Shown: one piece after another, positions 1 through 5,597 of the stretch | Layout of the letters: each line of letters starts with the position of its first letter | How positions within the stretch are numbered: position 1 is the first letter of the stretch | NCBI GenBank assembly: GCA_009775265.1 | Contig: VSPG01000013.1 | Coordinates: forward strand, 1 to 5,866 | DNA: 5,866 nt | Reading direction: 5' to 3' | Source of the DNA: Muribaculaceae bacterium | GTDB taxonomy: Bacteria > Bacteroidota > Bacteroidia > Bacteroidales > Muribaculaceae | The notes under the pieces: generated by a model | What the model was told of the DNA's origin: nothing | What the model saw: the letters and a program-made list of their open reading frames with translations, nothing else | The model's database searches: none | Program-made: the position numbers and the translations under genes

Positions 1-103
1 TTACTCGTCGGTCACAATGGAACCCCATTGCTCCCTCCTCATAAACTGCACCTTAACATAAAATACACCACCCTGTCATTAACAATGATTATTTAACAAC
101 CTC

Positions 104-700
104 TTAATGTCCGCAATGGCATCCGCATCCGCCGTCGGCCTGGTCGTCGCATCCGCAATGGTCGTCGCATCCGCAGCCGTCTCCGCCGCATCCGCATCCG
201 CCTTGGGCTGGCGTGAGTTCTTCGGGGGTGGCGTCGCGCACCACTTTTATTTCGCCGTCGAAGCGCACTGTCTTGTCGACGAGAGGGTGGTTGAAGTCCA
301 TTTTCACATGTGTGGGGGTCACTTCCGCCACGAGGCCGTCGATGCGGTAGCCGTCGGCGGTCATCATGGGCAGGCGTCGGCCGGCCTTGATGTTTTCTTC
401 GTCGAACTTGCCGTCGATTTCAAATACTTCGCGCTCCAGTTCGGCCACCTGTTCGGGGTCGTGATGGCCGAAAGCCTCGTCGGGCGATGCCGTCACGTTG
501 AATTTCTCGCCGGCGGCAAGGCCGTCGAGCGCTTTTTCAAGCACGGGCAGCAGGCCGCGAGTCACTCCGAAGATGAGTTTTTCGGGTTCCTCAGCGTCGC
601 TTTCATAGATGAGGGTCTCTGTTCCGTCGGCGTCCACCTGGTAGAGTTTATACACGAGCTCGGCATATTTTCCGGGCTTGATTTTTTCTTTATTTTCCAT
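104..700 (-). CDS. slyD: SlyD-type FKBP peptidyl-prolyl cis-trans isomerase
   Basis: This 198-residue cytosolic protein should isomerise X-Pro bonds and act as a folding chaperone; SlyD relatives also bind nickel and other metals and help metalloenzyme assembly. The FKBP fold is split as in SlyD. The first part spans about residues 8-72, with FGVTRGLLPVLEKALDGL (44-61) matching the family's binding-pocket helix. The inserted flap domain spans about 73-128, starting at DEAFGHHDPE (74-83). The FKBP fold resumes with NHPLVDKTV (137-145) and EIKVV (150-154). Residues 167-198 form a tail with nine Cys and three His plus acidic residues, typical of a metal-binding tail. There is no signal peptide or membrane segment. 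The ATG at 700 follows an A-rich stretch and leaves the FKBP domain complete. The gene stands alone, 326 bases downstream of the preceding operon. I found no convincing promoter for it. The family call is firm; metal binding is inferred from the tail. Confidence 0.95.
   Translation of the reverse strand: MENKEKIKPGKYAELVYKLYQVDADGTETLIYESDAEEPEKLIFGVTRGLLPVLEKALDGLAAGEKFNVTASPDEAFGHHDPEQVAELEREVFEIDGKFDEENIKAGRRLPMMTADGYRIDGLVAEVTPTHVKMDFNHPLVDKTVRFDGEIKVVRDATPEELTPAQGGCGCGGDGCGCDDHCGCDDQADGGCGCHCGH
141..176 (-). repeat. 18-bp tandem repeat in the slyD metal-binding tail
   Basis: Two adjacent 18-base units (141-158 and 159-176) differ only at the last base. On the minus strand each encodes six residues, Cys-Gly-Cys-Asp-Asp followed by His or Gln. 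The period is a multiple of three, so gain or loss of a unit would lengthen or shorten the tail without breaking the frame. Related GCATCCGC-type words continue on both sides between 107 and 200, so the whole tail is low-complexity DNA. Confidence 0.8.
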
Positions 701-881
701 AATTTCGTTTCGGTTTTTATGTTTCTACATAAGCGATAACAAATACCATGCCAAAAAGTCGTATGTCATGCCGTTAAGGATGAACCCGGCGTGCGATGTG
801 CGCGTTATATATGCAAAGAGCCGGGGCACCGCACATATCGGCAGCGGGGCTTCCGGGGCAGAAAGCTCCACAGGCGGCTGA

Positions 882-912
882 AAGTGCTGCCGGATGCACC
901 GAGGCGGCACTT
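882..912. other. Inverted repeat, possible RNA hairpin
   Basis: AAGTGCTGCC at 882-891 faces GGCGGCACTT at 903-912 across an 11-base loop. Nine of ten pairs are Watson-Crick. The tenth is T-G, a wobble pair in a plus-strand RNA but an A-C mismatch in a minus-strand RNA. No T-run follows on either strand, so it is not a standard terminator. It could belong to a leader or small RNA, but nothing else supports that. Confidence 0.4.
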
Positions 913-967
913 ATCGCGGTTCCCCCACACCACAAGGCTCATAGCTATACATATTTTATCTTCCGGA

Positions 968-1007
968 CAAATGGCTGCGCTGTAGATTGCTACGACGCAG
1001 CCATTTG
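968..1007 (-). terminator. Hairpin after the operon, candidate terminator
   Basis: A perfect 12-base inverted repeat (CAAATGGCTGCG at 968-979 and its complement at 996-1007) encloses a second 4-base stem (982-985 with 990-993) and a 4-base loop. It begins 19 bases past the stop codon of the adenosyltransferase gene, where an operon terminator is expected. The weakness is that no U-run follows on the minus strand; only the TTT inside the stem end is present. It may instead protect the 3' end of the transcript. The structure is certain on the sequence; the function is inferred. Confidence 0.5.
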
Positions 1008-1026
1008 CTGTTGTCGGCCCGCGATG

Positions 1027-1596
1027 CTACCGGCTGGTTTCGGGAGCAGGCTCCCAGAACACTTCTTCCACGCGGTTGCGCATGTTGATGGTGCGGGCGA
1101 GTGCGAAAAGATAATCGCTGAGCCTGTTGACAAGGCGCATGGCCACAGCGTCCACTTCGATGCCCGCAGCAGCCAGGGCCACCATGCGGCGCTCGGCGCG
1201 GCGTGCCACCGTCCGTGCCACATGGGCGCGTGCGGCGTCGGGATGGCCGCAGGGCAGAATGAAACGTCTGTGGCGTGGGAGCGCTTCGTCGAGGCGGTCT
1301 ATCTCGGCCTCGATGGCCTCGATGCAGCCGGCGTCCATAGGCCCGGGCTGCCAGCGTGATTCGGGCTCTGTGGCCAGCATTGTGCCGACGTCGAACAGCC
1401 TGTGCTGCACGGTGCGCAGGGTGGTGCGGTCGGTGCGGTCGAGGGCGGTGGATGCCGTCAGTAGCCCGAGATGGCTGTTTAGCTCGTCGATGCTTCCGTA
1501 GGCTTCGAGGCGTGCGTTGTCTTTTCCGACACGGGTGCCGCCCACGAGCGATGTCTGTCCGGCGTCGCCGGTGCGGGTATAAAGTGAACTTTTCAT
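1027..1596 (-). CDS. pduO: PduO-type ATP:cob(I)alamin adenosyltransferase
   Basis: This 189-residue enzyme should transfer the adenosyl group of ATP to cob(I)alamin (or cob(I)yrinate diamide) to give the coenzyme form of B12, working as a trimer in the cytosol. The family's motifs are all present in order: YTRTGDAGQTSLVGG (6-20, ATP-binding loop), AYGSIDELNSHLG (32-44), an Arg-rich helix with R128, R132 and E135 (ARTVARRAER, 127-136), and NRLSDYLFALAR (157-168). F112, D37 and R128 appear to match the Phe and salt-bridge pair known from the Lactobacillus reuteri enzyme. Length is normal. The ATG at 1596 puts the ATP loop six residues in, as is usual. It is the last gene of the operon, 17 bases after the LOG gene. 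In Bacteroidales the product would supply methylmalonyl-CoA mutase, but no B12 gene or B12 riboswitch is visible here. Confidence 0.95.
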   Translation of the reverse strand: MKSSLYTRTGDAGQTSLVGGTRVGKDNARLEAYGSIDELNSHLGLLTASTALDRTDRTTLRTVQHRLFDVGTMLATEPESRWQPGPMDAGCIEAIEAEIDRLDEALPRHRRFILPCGHPDAARAHVARTVARRAERRMVALAAAGIEVDAVAMRLVNRLSDYLFALARTINMRNRVEEVFWEPAPETSR

Positions 1597-1613
1597 AGAT
1601 TAGCGGGTATATG

Positions 1614-2165
1614 TTATTTGAAAATTTCGTCGAGGGCTTCGGTTATCTGTTCAGGCTCCGTGACTACGCGCAGGATGTCCATGGCCGAAGGGCGCAGCAG
1701 GCCTGCGTCAACCATTCGCTGAAGCTGTTCGAGCAAGGGGTCGTAGAGGCCGTCTGGGTTGAACAGCACGATGTGTTTGTCGGGCTGGTCGGTGAAGTTG
1801 ATGTAGCTGAACGATGTGGAAAATTCGTCGAGTGTGCCGTAGCCTCCAGGCAGCACCACGAAAGCGTCGGCAAGCAGTTGCATGGTGCCTTTGCGCTCGT
1901 TGAGGTCGCTTGTCGGCACTACGATGTCGTTGTAGGGCGACGCCCAGTCGCGTCTGCGTGTCGGCACGACGCCCACCACGCGGCCGCCGGCTTCGTGGGT
2001 GGCCCGGGCCACGGTGGTCATGAGGCCTGCGTCCACGCCTCCGTACACCAATGTGGCGCGGCGTGCGCCTATCCATGCGCCTGTGGCGCGTGCTCCCCGC
2101 TGCCAGTGCTCGGGCAGATCGGCCACGGCGCTGCAATATACGGCAATAGTTATAGTGTCTTTCAT
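1614..2165 (-). CDS. LOG-family (TIGR00730) phosphoribohydrolase
   Basis: This 183-residue Rossmann-fold protein belongs to the lysine-decarboxylase-like / LOG family. Plant and some bacterial members release the free base from nucleoside 5'-monophosphates such as cytokinin ribotides, and other bacterial members cleave AMP-type nucleotides. The diagnostic motif PGGYGTLDE is at 106-114, preceded by NERKGTM (89-95), whose Arg is catalytic in characterised members. The nucleotide-binding stretch YGGVDAGLM is at 41-49. There is no lysine-decarboxylase PLP site, so the older annotation of that name would be wrong. The family call is firm; the actual substrate in this organism cannot be read from sequence. 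It starts 21 bases after apbE and has its own candidate promoter, with the -7 box ending seven bases before the ATG. Confidence 0.93.
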   Translation of the reverse strand: MKDTITIAVYCSAVADLPEHWQRGARATGAWIGARRATLVYGGVDAGLMTTVARATHEAGGRVVGVVPTRRRDWASPYNDIVVPTSDLNERKGTMQLLADAFVVLPGGYGTLDEFSTSFSYINFTDQPDKHIVLFNPDGLYDPLLEQLQRMVDAGLLRPSAMDILRVVTEPEQITEALDEIFK

Positions 2166-2172
2166 AATGGCG

Positions 2173-2204
2173 CAAAGATACGCTTTTCAGTCCGGTTTTG
2201 CAAC
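2173..2204 (-). promoter_or_regulatory. Internal Bacteroidota-type promoter for the LOG gene
   Basis: On the minus strand, TATCTTTG (2180-2173) matches the -7 consensus TAnnTTTG exactly. GTTG (2204-2201) matches three of four bases of the -33 box TTTG, at a spacing of 20 bases, within the usual range. The -33 box lies inside the 3' end of apbE. Transcription would begin about at the LOG start codon (2165), giving an almost leaderless mRNA carrying the last two genes. Confidence 0.55.
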
Positions 2205-3215
2205 AGTAGGTGGCATCAGCGGCTCCGGAAATCCGCGGGTGGACAATATGCGCATGCTGTCGGGCGCGGCCGGGTCGGCCACGGCAAGCAGGATGGCTGT
2301 GCCCGGAAGGCTGTCGGCCATAGCCAGCGCGTTTTCGGGAGGCATCAGCATGGCCGCTGTGGCCATGGCGTCGGCGAGCAGGCACGACGGGGCGGTGACG
2401 GTGGCCGACAGGACGGCTGATGGTACGTTGCGCCCCGTCAGTGGGCTTATTATGTGGCCTGTGCGTCCGCCGTCGGCAAGCAAGCGGTAGTTGCGGTAGT
2501 TGCCCGAGGTGGCTACGCAGCGTCCGCCGTCGAGATTCAGCATGAGCAGGCGGTCGTGGCGCAGGCCTTCAGGGTCGTCGGCCGGTGCGTCCACCTGTAT
2601 GCGCCACCGTTCTCCGCGCGGATTCATGCCGCCGGTGGCCACTTCGCCGCCTATCTCCACCATGTAGCGCTCGGCGCCGTTGCGCCGCAGCATTGCGGCC
2701 ACGGCGTCCACGCCGGCACCCTTGGCTATGGACGAGAAGTCGAGGCGCGTGTGTGGGTGTTTGCGCACGAAGCTTCCGTCGGGCTTCATGCGGCACTCTC
2801 CGAGTCCCACCATGGCCAGGGCGCTGTCTATCTGCGCCTGTGTCGGTTCGGACGTCTGTCCGCCGGGGCCGAACCCCCAAAGTTCCACGAGGGGCATGAC
2901 TGTGGGGTCGAACATGCCTCCGCTCAGATGCCACACGCGCTGCGATTCCGCCACCAGTCCGGCGGCCATTGCGTCCAGTCTGTCGCTGCGTCCGGCGTTG
3001 AATGCCGTCAGGGCCGATGCCGGCTCGAACGGCGACACGCTCAGCTCCACCTCTCGCATGACGGCGCGTATGCTGTCGTGCAGTGACGCCGTGGCATGGT
3101 ACGTTATGTGGTACAGCGTGCCCCATGCGGCTCCTTCGTCGCGGTGCCATCGCTGCTTAGGTGTGCAGGCTGCCACTGCCGCAGCTGCCGCCAGAATCAA
3201 GAGCGTTTTTTTCAT
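2187..3215 (-). CDS. apbE: FAD:protein FMN transferase, lipoprotein (ApbE)
   Basis: This 342-residue enzyme should attach FMN from FAD covalently to Thr or Ser of exported flavoproteins, such as subunits of Na+-NQR, Rnf or related electron carriers. It starts with a lipoprotein signal (MKK, Ala/Leu-rich core, lipobox VAAC with C17). The residues after Cys (TPKQR) lack the acidic surface-export signal of Bacteroidota, so it should face the periplasm. Family motifs in order: GGMFDPTVMPLVELWGFG (99-116), LDFSSIAKGAGVD (158-170, with K165), EIGGE (187-191), ATSGNYRNY (235-243), HIISPLTG (254-261) and DAMATA (282-287, metal-binding Asp and Thr). S257 replaces the Asp (or Asn) common in HxIDPxTG. 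Its ATG overlaps the xseB stop by four bases, so translation is probably coupled. No obvious target flavoprotein is encoded nearby. Confidence 0.95.
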   Translation of the reverse strand: MKKTLLILAAAAAVAACTPKQRWHRDEGAAWGTLYHITYHATASLHDSIRAVMREVELSVSPFEPASALTAFNAGRSDRLDAMAAGLVAESQRVWHLSGGMFDPTVMPLVELWGFGPGGQTSEPTQAQIDSALAMVGLGECRMKPDGSFVRKHPHTRLDFSSIAKGAGVDAVAAMLRRNGAERYMVEIGGEVATGGMNPRGERWRIQVDAPADDPEGLRHDRLLMLNLDGGRCVATSGNYRNYRLLADGGRTGHIISPLTGRNVPSAVLSATVTAPSCLLADAMATAAMLMPPENALAMADSLPGTAILLAVADPAAPDSMRILSTRGFPEPLMPPTVAKPD

Positions 3216-3421
3216 TGCGGACTCTCGAGGCTGTCGAGTATGGCGCGCAGTTCGGCGTCGGTGGCGGTAAGGCGTGCTCGGCAGGCTGCGAGCAGCTCGG
3301 CGGCGCGGCGTGTCATTGCTGTGAGCGCGTCCACGTCGCAGTTGTCGCCGCGCAGTTTTGCCACTATGGATTCGAGTTCGGCCACTGCTTCGGTGTAGGT
3401 CAGTTCTTCTGCGGGTTTCAT
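3212..3421 (-). CDS. xseB: Exodeoxyribonuclease VII small subunit
   Basis: This 69-residue protein is the small subunit of exonuclease VII, which degrades single-stranded DNA; several copies bind each XseA along its helical C-terminal part. The sequence is the family's short two-helix pattern: LTYTEAVAELESIVAKL (7-23) followed by a second heptad-like helix (about 30-66) rich in Ala, Leu and Arg. The frame stays open far upstream, but that part lies antiphase inside xseA and is meaningless. The ATG at 3421 gives the normal family length. Its first bases overlap the xseA stop (ATGA, 3418-3421), and its own stop overlaps the apbE start in the same way. It is cytosolic. The family needs more XseB than XseA, so coupling alone may not set the ratio; the hairpin just upstream at 3473-3495 may matter. 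Confidence 0.93.
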   Translation of the reverse strand: MKPAEELTYTEAVAELESIVAKLRGDNCDVDALTAMTRRAAELLAACRARLTATDAELRAILDSLESPQ

Positions 3422-4674
3422 ATGTAGTCTTCTGTTTTTTCTATTATAGGGGTCAGCAATATCGTGCCGTGTGCCATGGTGGCTTCCACCATGGCGCCGG
3501 GAGCTATGTCCGCCGGGTCGGAGACGGCGCGGCCGTCCACACGCAGCACGCTGTATCCGCGTGCCATGGTGGCTGCCGGCGACAAGGCTTCGACGAGTTC
3601 CGACAATGTGTCGAGGCGGTGTGTGCGCCGGTTCATCACGGCCTCCACGAGCTGCGGCAGCTGTTCGGCCACGGCGTCGAGGCGGGAGCGGCGCTGTTGG
3701 ATGTGTCCGGCGGCAAGTTGCGGCAGCATCGCGCATATATAATCGAGCCGGCGCAGTCTGCCCGAGAGCTGCTCCGAACTGAGGCGCACGGTTTCGGCTG
3801 CCAGCCGCCTGAGCATGTCCAGCTCCGCCATGCCTTGTGCTATCAGCCATTCTGCAGCAGCGGTCGGTGTCTTCACGCTAAGCCATGCCACATCGTCGAG
3901 CACTGTGCGGTCGCGCTCATGCCCTATGCCCGCTATAACGGGCAGGGGGAATTGCGCCACATTGGCGGCAAGGTCGTAGTCGTCGAGCGTGGCGAGGTCG
4001 CTTGTGGCGCCTCCGCCTCGGATTATCACTACGGCGTCGAACGAATCAGCCTCGGCGGCCACGCGCTCCAGGGCTTTGATGATGCTGCGCGGCGCCTGTT
4101 CGCCCTGCATCACGGCTTCGAAAAGCCGTAGCTCAAAGCGCAGGCGCGATGCGCTTGTGGCTATCTGGTGCATGAAATCGCCGAGGCCGGCTGCTCCCCG
4201 CGCGCTTACCACGGCGATGCGCAGCACGGGGCGTGGCGCGGGGAGGCTGCGGTTCATGTCGGCCACGCCTTCGGCTGTCAGTCGCCGGAGTATCTCCTGG
4301 CGGCGGCGCAGAAGGTCGCCGAGCGTGTAGCCGGGGTCGATGTCGCTTATGACGGCTCTCAGACCATAGACGGCGTGGAACGATGCCGACACGCGCACCA
4401 TCACCTTTATGCCGCTGCATATGCCGCTGCCTGTGGCGGCCGCGAACATTGCATTCAGCCTCGGAAGCGCGGACGCCCATATGCTTGCGCCCATACGTGC
4501 CGCCGTTGCGCCGGCAGCGTCTTTCTCGATGAGTTCCATGTACATGTGGCCGCCGCTTGTGCGCACGTCCACTGTCTCCGCCGTCACCCATACGCCGCGC
4601 AGTTCCGGCGCGGCCATGGCTGCGCCGATGCGCCGGTTGAATTCGCTGAGAGAAATGGCTTGTTCGTTCATCAT
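3418..4674 (-). CDS. xseA: Exodeoxyribonuclease VII large subunit
   Basis: This 418-residue catalytic subunit of exonuclease VII cuts single-stranded DNA from both ends to oligonucleotides during repair. An OB-fold DNA-binding domain covers about 6-112, with ISDIDPGYTLGDL (109-121) as the family linker into the catalytic domain. The active-site residues are present: D166 (GLGDFMHQI), R219 in RGGG (219-222), and H252 with D255 in GIGHERD (249-255), followed by KTPTAAAEW (268-276). The long helical arm (about 280-365) that binds XseB is intact, and the GYS-containing C-terminal segment (373 onward) is present. Length is normal. ATG occurs twice in a row (4674 and 4671), so the exact start is uncertain by one codon. 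It is the first gene of the operon, with a -7-like box only four bases upstream. The usual RGGGS reads RGGGA here, a mild change. Confidence 0.96.
   Translation of the reverse strand: MMNEQAISLSEFNRRIGAAMAAPELRGVWVTAETVDVRTSGGHMYMELIEKDAAGATAARMGASIWASALPRLNAMFAAATGSGICSGIKVMVRVSASFHAVYGLRAVISDIDPGYTLGDLLRRRQEILRRLTAEGVADMNRSLPAPRPVLRIAVVSARGAAGLGDFMHQIATSASRLRFELRLFEAVMQGEQAPRSIIKALERVAAEADSFDAVVIIRGGGATSDLATLDDYDLAANVAQFPLPVIAGIGHERDRTVLDDVAWLSVKTPTAAAEWLIAQGMAELDMLRRLAAETVRLSSEQLSGRLRRLDYICAMLPQLAAGHIQQRRSRLDAVAEQLPQLVEAVMNRRTHRLDTLSELVEALSPAATMARGYSVLRVDGRAVSDPADIAPGAMVEATMAHGTILLTPIIEKTEDYI
3473..3495. other. Perfect 10-bp stem, 3-base loop hairpin inside the xseA end
   Basis: GCCATGGTGG (3473-3482) and CCACCATGGC (3486-3495) are exact complements separated by three bases. 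On the minus strand the hairpin lies within the last 30 codons of xseA (encoding about Ala-Met-Val-Glu-Ala-Thr-Met-Ala) and ends 51 bases before the xseB start codon. A 14-base copy of its plus-strand left side (3471-3484) recurs in the same frame at 3561-3574. The structure is certain in the DNA; a role in pausing or mRNA processing is only a possibility. Confidence 0.55.
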
Positions 4675-4678
4675 TCTG

Positions 4679-4686
4679 CAAAGATA
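4679..4686 (-). promoter_or_regulatory. -7 box of the xseA operon promoter
   Basis: TATCTTTG on the minus strand is an exact match to the Bacteroidota -7 consensus TAnnTTTG and is the same word as the internal LOG promoter. Only four bases separate it from the first ATG of xseA, so the transcript would start at or next to the start codon. No TTTG-like -33 box is found 19-21 bases upstream, which lowers confidence. Confidence 0.45.
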
Positions 4687-4716
4687 ACGTTTTCATCATA
4701 TATTTTGTCTGCCATA

Positions 4717-4747
4717 TTTCTGAAAACGCCGAAAATGTGTAACTTCG
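4717..4747 (+). promoter_or_regulatory. Candidate promoter of the KilA-N gene
   Basis: TTTC (4717-4720) and TAACTTCG (4740-4747) resemble the Bacteroidota -33 and -7 boxes, each with one mismatch, at a spacing of 19 bases. Transcription would begin near 4752-4754, leaving a leader of about 25 bases before the ATG at 4779. The promoter faces away from that of xseA and shares the same 104-base gap. Confidence 0.45.
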
Positions 4748-4778
4748 CGTATTGCATAAAAAAGCTGTAGCAGAAGCT

Positions 4779-5597
4779 ATGTCAAAAATTATCGTTCAAA
4801 ATACACCGATTACGGTTCTTTCGGTAGAAGAACAGGATTATATCTCTCTTACTGATATGGCTACGGCCAAAGAAGGCGCCAGCCGCTCTGCCGATATTAT
4901 AAAGAATTGGCTGCGAAATCGCTATACCATTGAATTTCTCGGCACATGGGAAGTTATACATAATCCGAATTTTAAAGTGGTCGAATTTGACTACTTTAGA
5001 ATGAACGCCGGACTGCCGTCGTTTGTGCTAAGTGCATCGGAGTGGATTGAGCGTACGGATGCAATTGGCATAATAGTAAAGAAAGGTCGTTATGGAGGCA
5101 CATATGCCCATAAAGATATAGCATTTGAGTTTGGCTCGGCAATAAGTGTGCCTTTCAAATTATATCTTATAGAGGAATTTCAGCGGCTTAAGACGGAGGA
5201 ACAGCGGTTGTTGGGCTGGTCGGCGAAGCGCGAATTATCGAAAATCAACTATCGCATACATACCGATGCGATAAAGCAGAACCTTATTCCTGTGGAGATT
5301 ACCCCGGCGCAGGTGAGTATGATATATGCCAATGAAGCAGATGTGCTGAATGTGGCCATGTTTGGCGTGACGGCAAAGCAATGGCGCGACGCGCATCCGG
5401 AACAGAAGGGAAATATACGAGATTATGCCACAATTAACGAACTTATATGCCTGTCAAATATGGAAAACCTCAATGCTGTCTTTATCGAGCAAGGAATGAC
5501 GCAGAGCGAGCGGCTTGTGAAGCTTAACCAGATAGCCATTCATCAGATGGGCGTATTGGAAAACGGTGGCAGTGACAACAGAAAATTGATGAAATAA
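4779..5597 (+). CDS. KilA-N domain-containing DNA-binding protein
   Basis: From the ATG at 4779 this gives 272 residues. A TTG start at 4752 would add nine residues but would lie at the predicted transcription start, so I prefer the ATG. The KilA-N domain, a DNA-binding module first known from phage P1 KilA and large DNA viruses, covers about residues 5-131. It includes YISLTDMA (21-28), IIKNWLRNRYTIEFLGTWE (40-58) and the hallmark GRYGGTYAHKDIAFEFGSAI (103-122). The C-terminal half has GWSAKRELSKINYRIHTDAI (146-165), NEADVLNVAMFG (185-196), KGNIRDYATINELICLSNMENLN (split at 210-219 and 220-232) and a closing helix ERLVKLNQIAIHQM (244-257). I recall this whole architecture from free-standing Bacteroidota and Firmicutes proteins of similar length; its cellular role is unknown to me. 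No signal peptide or membrane segment is seen. The DNA is visibly more AT-rich than the adjoining operon, and the gene sits upstream of a tRNA gene, which suggests past transfer. Confidence 0.92.
   Translation: MSKIIVQNTPITVLSVEEQDYISLTDMATAKEGASRSADIIKNWLRNRYTIEFLGTWEVIHNPNFKVVEFDYFRMNAGLPSFVLSASEWIERTDAIGIIVKKGRYGGTYAHKDIAFEFGSAISVPFKLYLIEEFQRLKTEEQRLLGWSAKRELSKINYRIHTDAIKQNLIPVEITPAQVSMIYANEADVLNVAMFGVTAKQWRDAHPEQKGNIRDYATINELICLSNMENLNAVFIEQGMTQSERLVKLNQIAIHQMGVLENGGSDNRKLMK

Larger units (their letters stand above)
701..1026. other. 326-base noncoding gap rich in inverted repeats
   Basis: This gap separates the end of the five-gene operon from the start of slyD. The open frames crossing it are short, show no recognisable domain and lack start signals, so I call no gene. 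It holds at least three inverted repeats: 796-802 with 830-836, 882-891 with 903-912, and 968-979 with 996-1007. The last lies just past the operon and is listed as a possible terminator. The slyD promoter should lie here on the minus strand. The nearest TTTG-containing words, at about 742-749 and 814-821, each miss two conserved bases of TAnnTTTG, so I do not call one. The middle is GC-rich and the slyD-proximal 70 bases are AT-rich. Confidence 0.7.

Noticed and set aside
1..28. Minus-strand ATG at 28 preceded by AGGAGG five bases upstream, frame open to the window edge
   Set aside because: Only nine codons are visible, the residues show no family signal, and Shine-Dalgarno sequences are a weak guide in Bacteroidota. 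It could be the start of a gene running off the left edge, but this cannot be supported.
15..30. Hairpin CAATGG-AACC-CCATTG as a slyD terminator
   Set aside because: Only six base pairs, no T-run on the minus strand, and more than 70 bases beyond the slyD stop.
1..42. Minus-strand 13-codon frame MRREQWGSIVTDE whose first half resembles the N-terminus of sodium:neurotransmitter symporter family transporters (REQWGS)
   Set aside because: It stops at the window edge after 13 codons and has no further similarity. A six-residue likeness from memory is too little to call a gene remnant.
107..739. Plus-strand 210-codon open frame opposite slyD
   Set aside because: It is antisense to a clearly real gene and consists of low-complexity Val/Ala/His/Phe. 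It arises from GC-rich codon use on the other strand.
725..910. Minus-strand 61-codon frame in the gap before slyD
   Set aside because: No start signal and no recognisable domain. It overlaps the inverted-repeat region and probably the slyD promoter.
1611..2420. Plus-strand 269-codon open frame opposite the LOG gene and apbE
   Set aside because: Antisense shadow spanning two real genes, with no domain and a His/Gly/Val-rich composition.
3422..3850. Upstream extension of the xseB frame to 212 codons
   Set aside because: It lies out of frame inside xseA and reads as Arg/His-rich nonsense. The ATG at 3421 gives the normal XseB length and the ATGA overlap.
3358..4131. Plus-strand 257-codon open frame opposite xseA
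   Set aside because: Antisense shadow; the opposite strand encodes all exonuclease VII active-site motifs in order.
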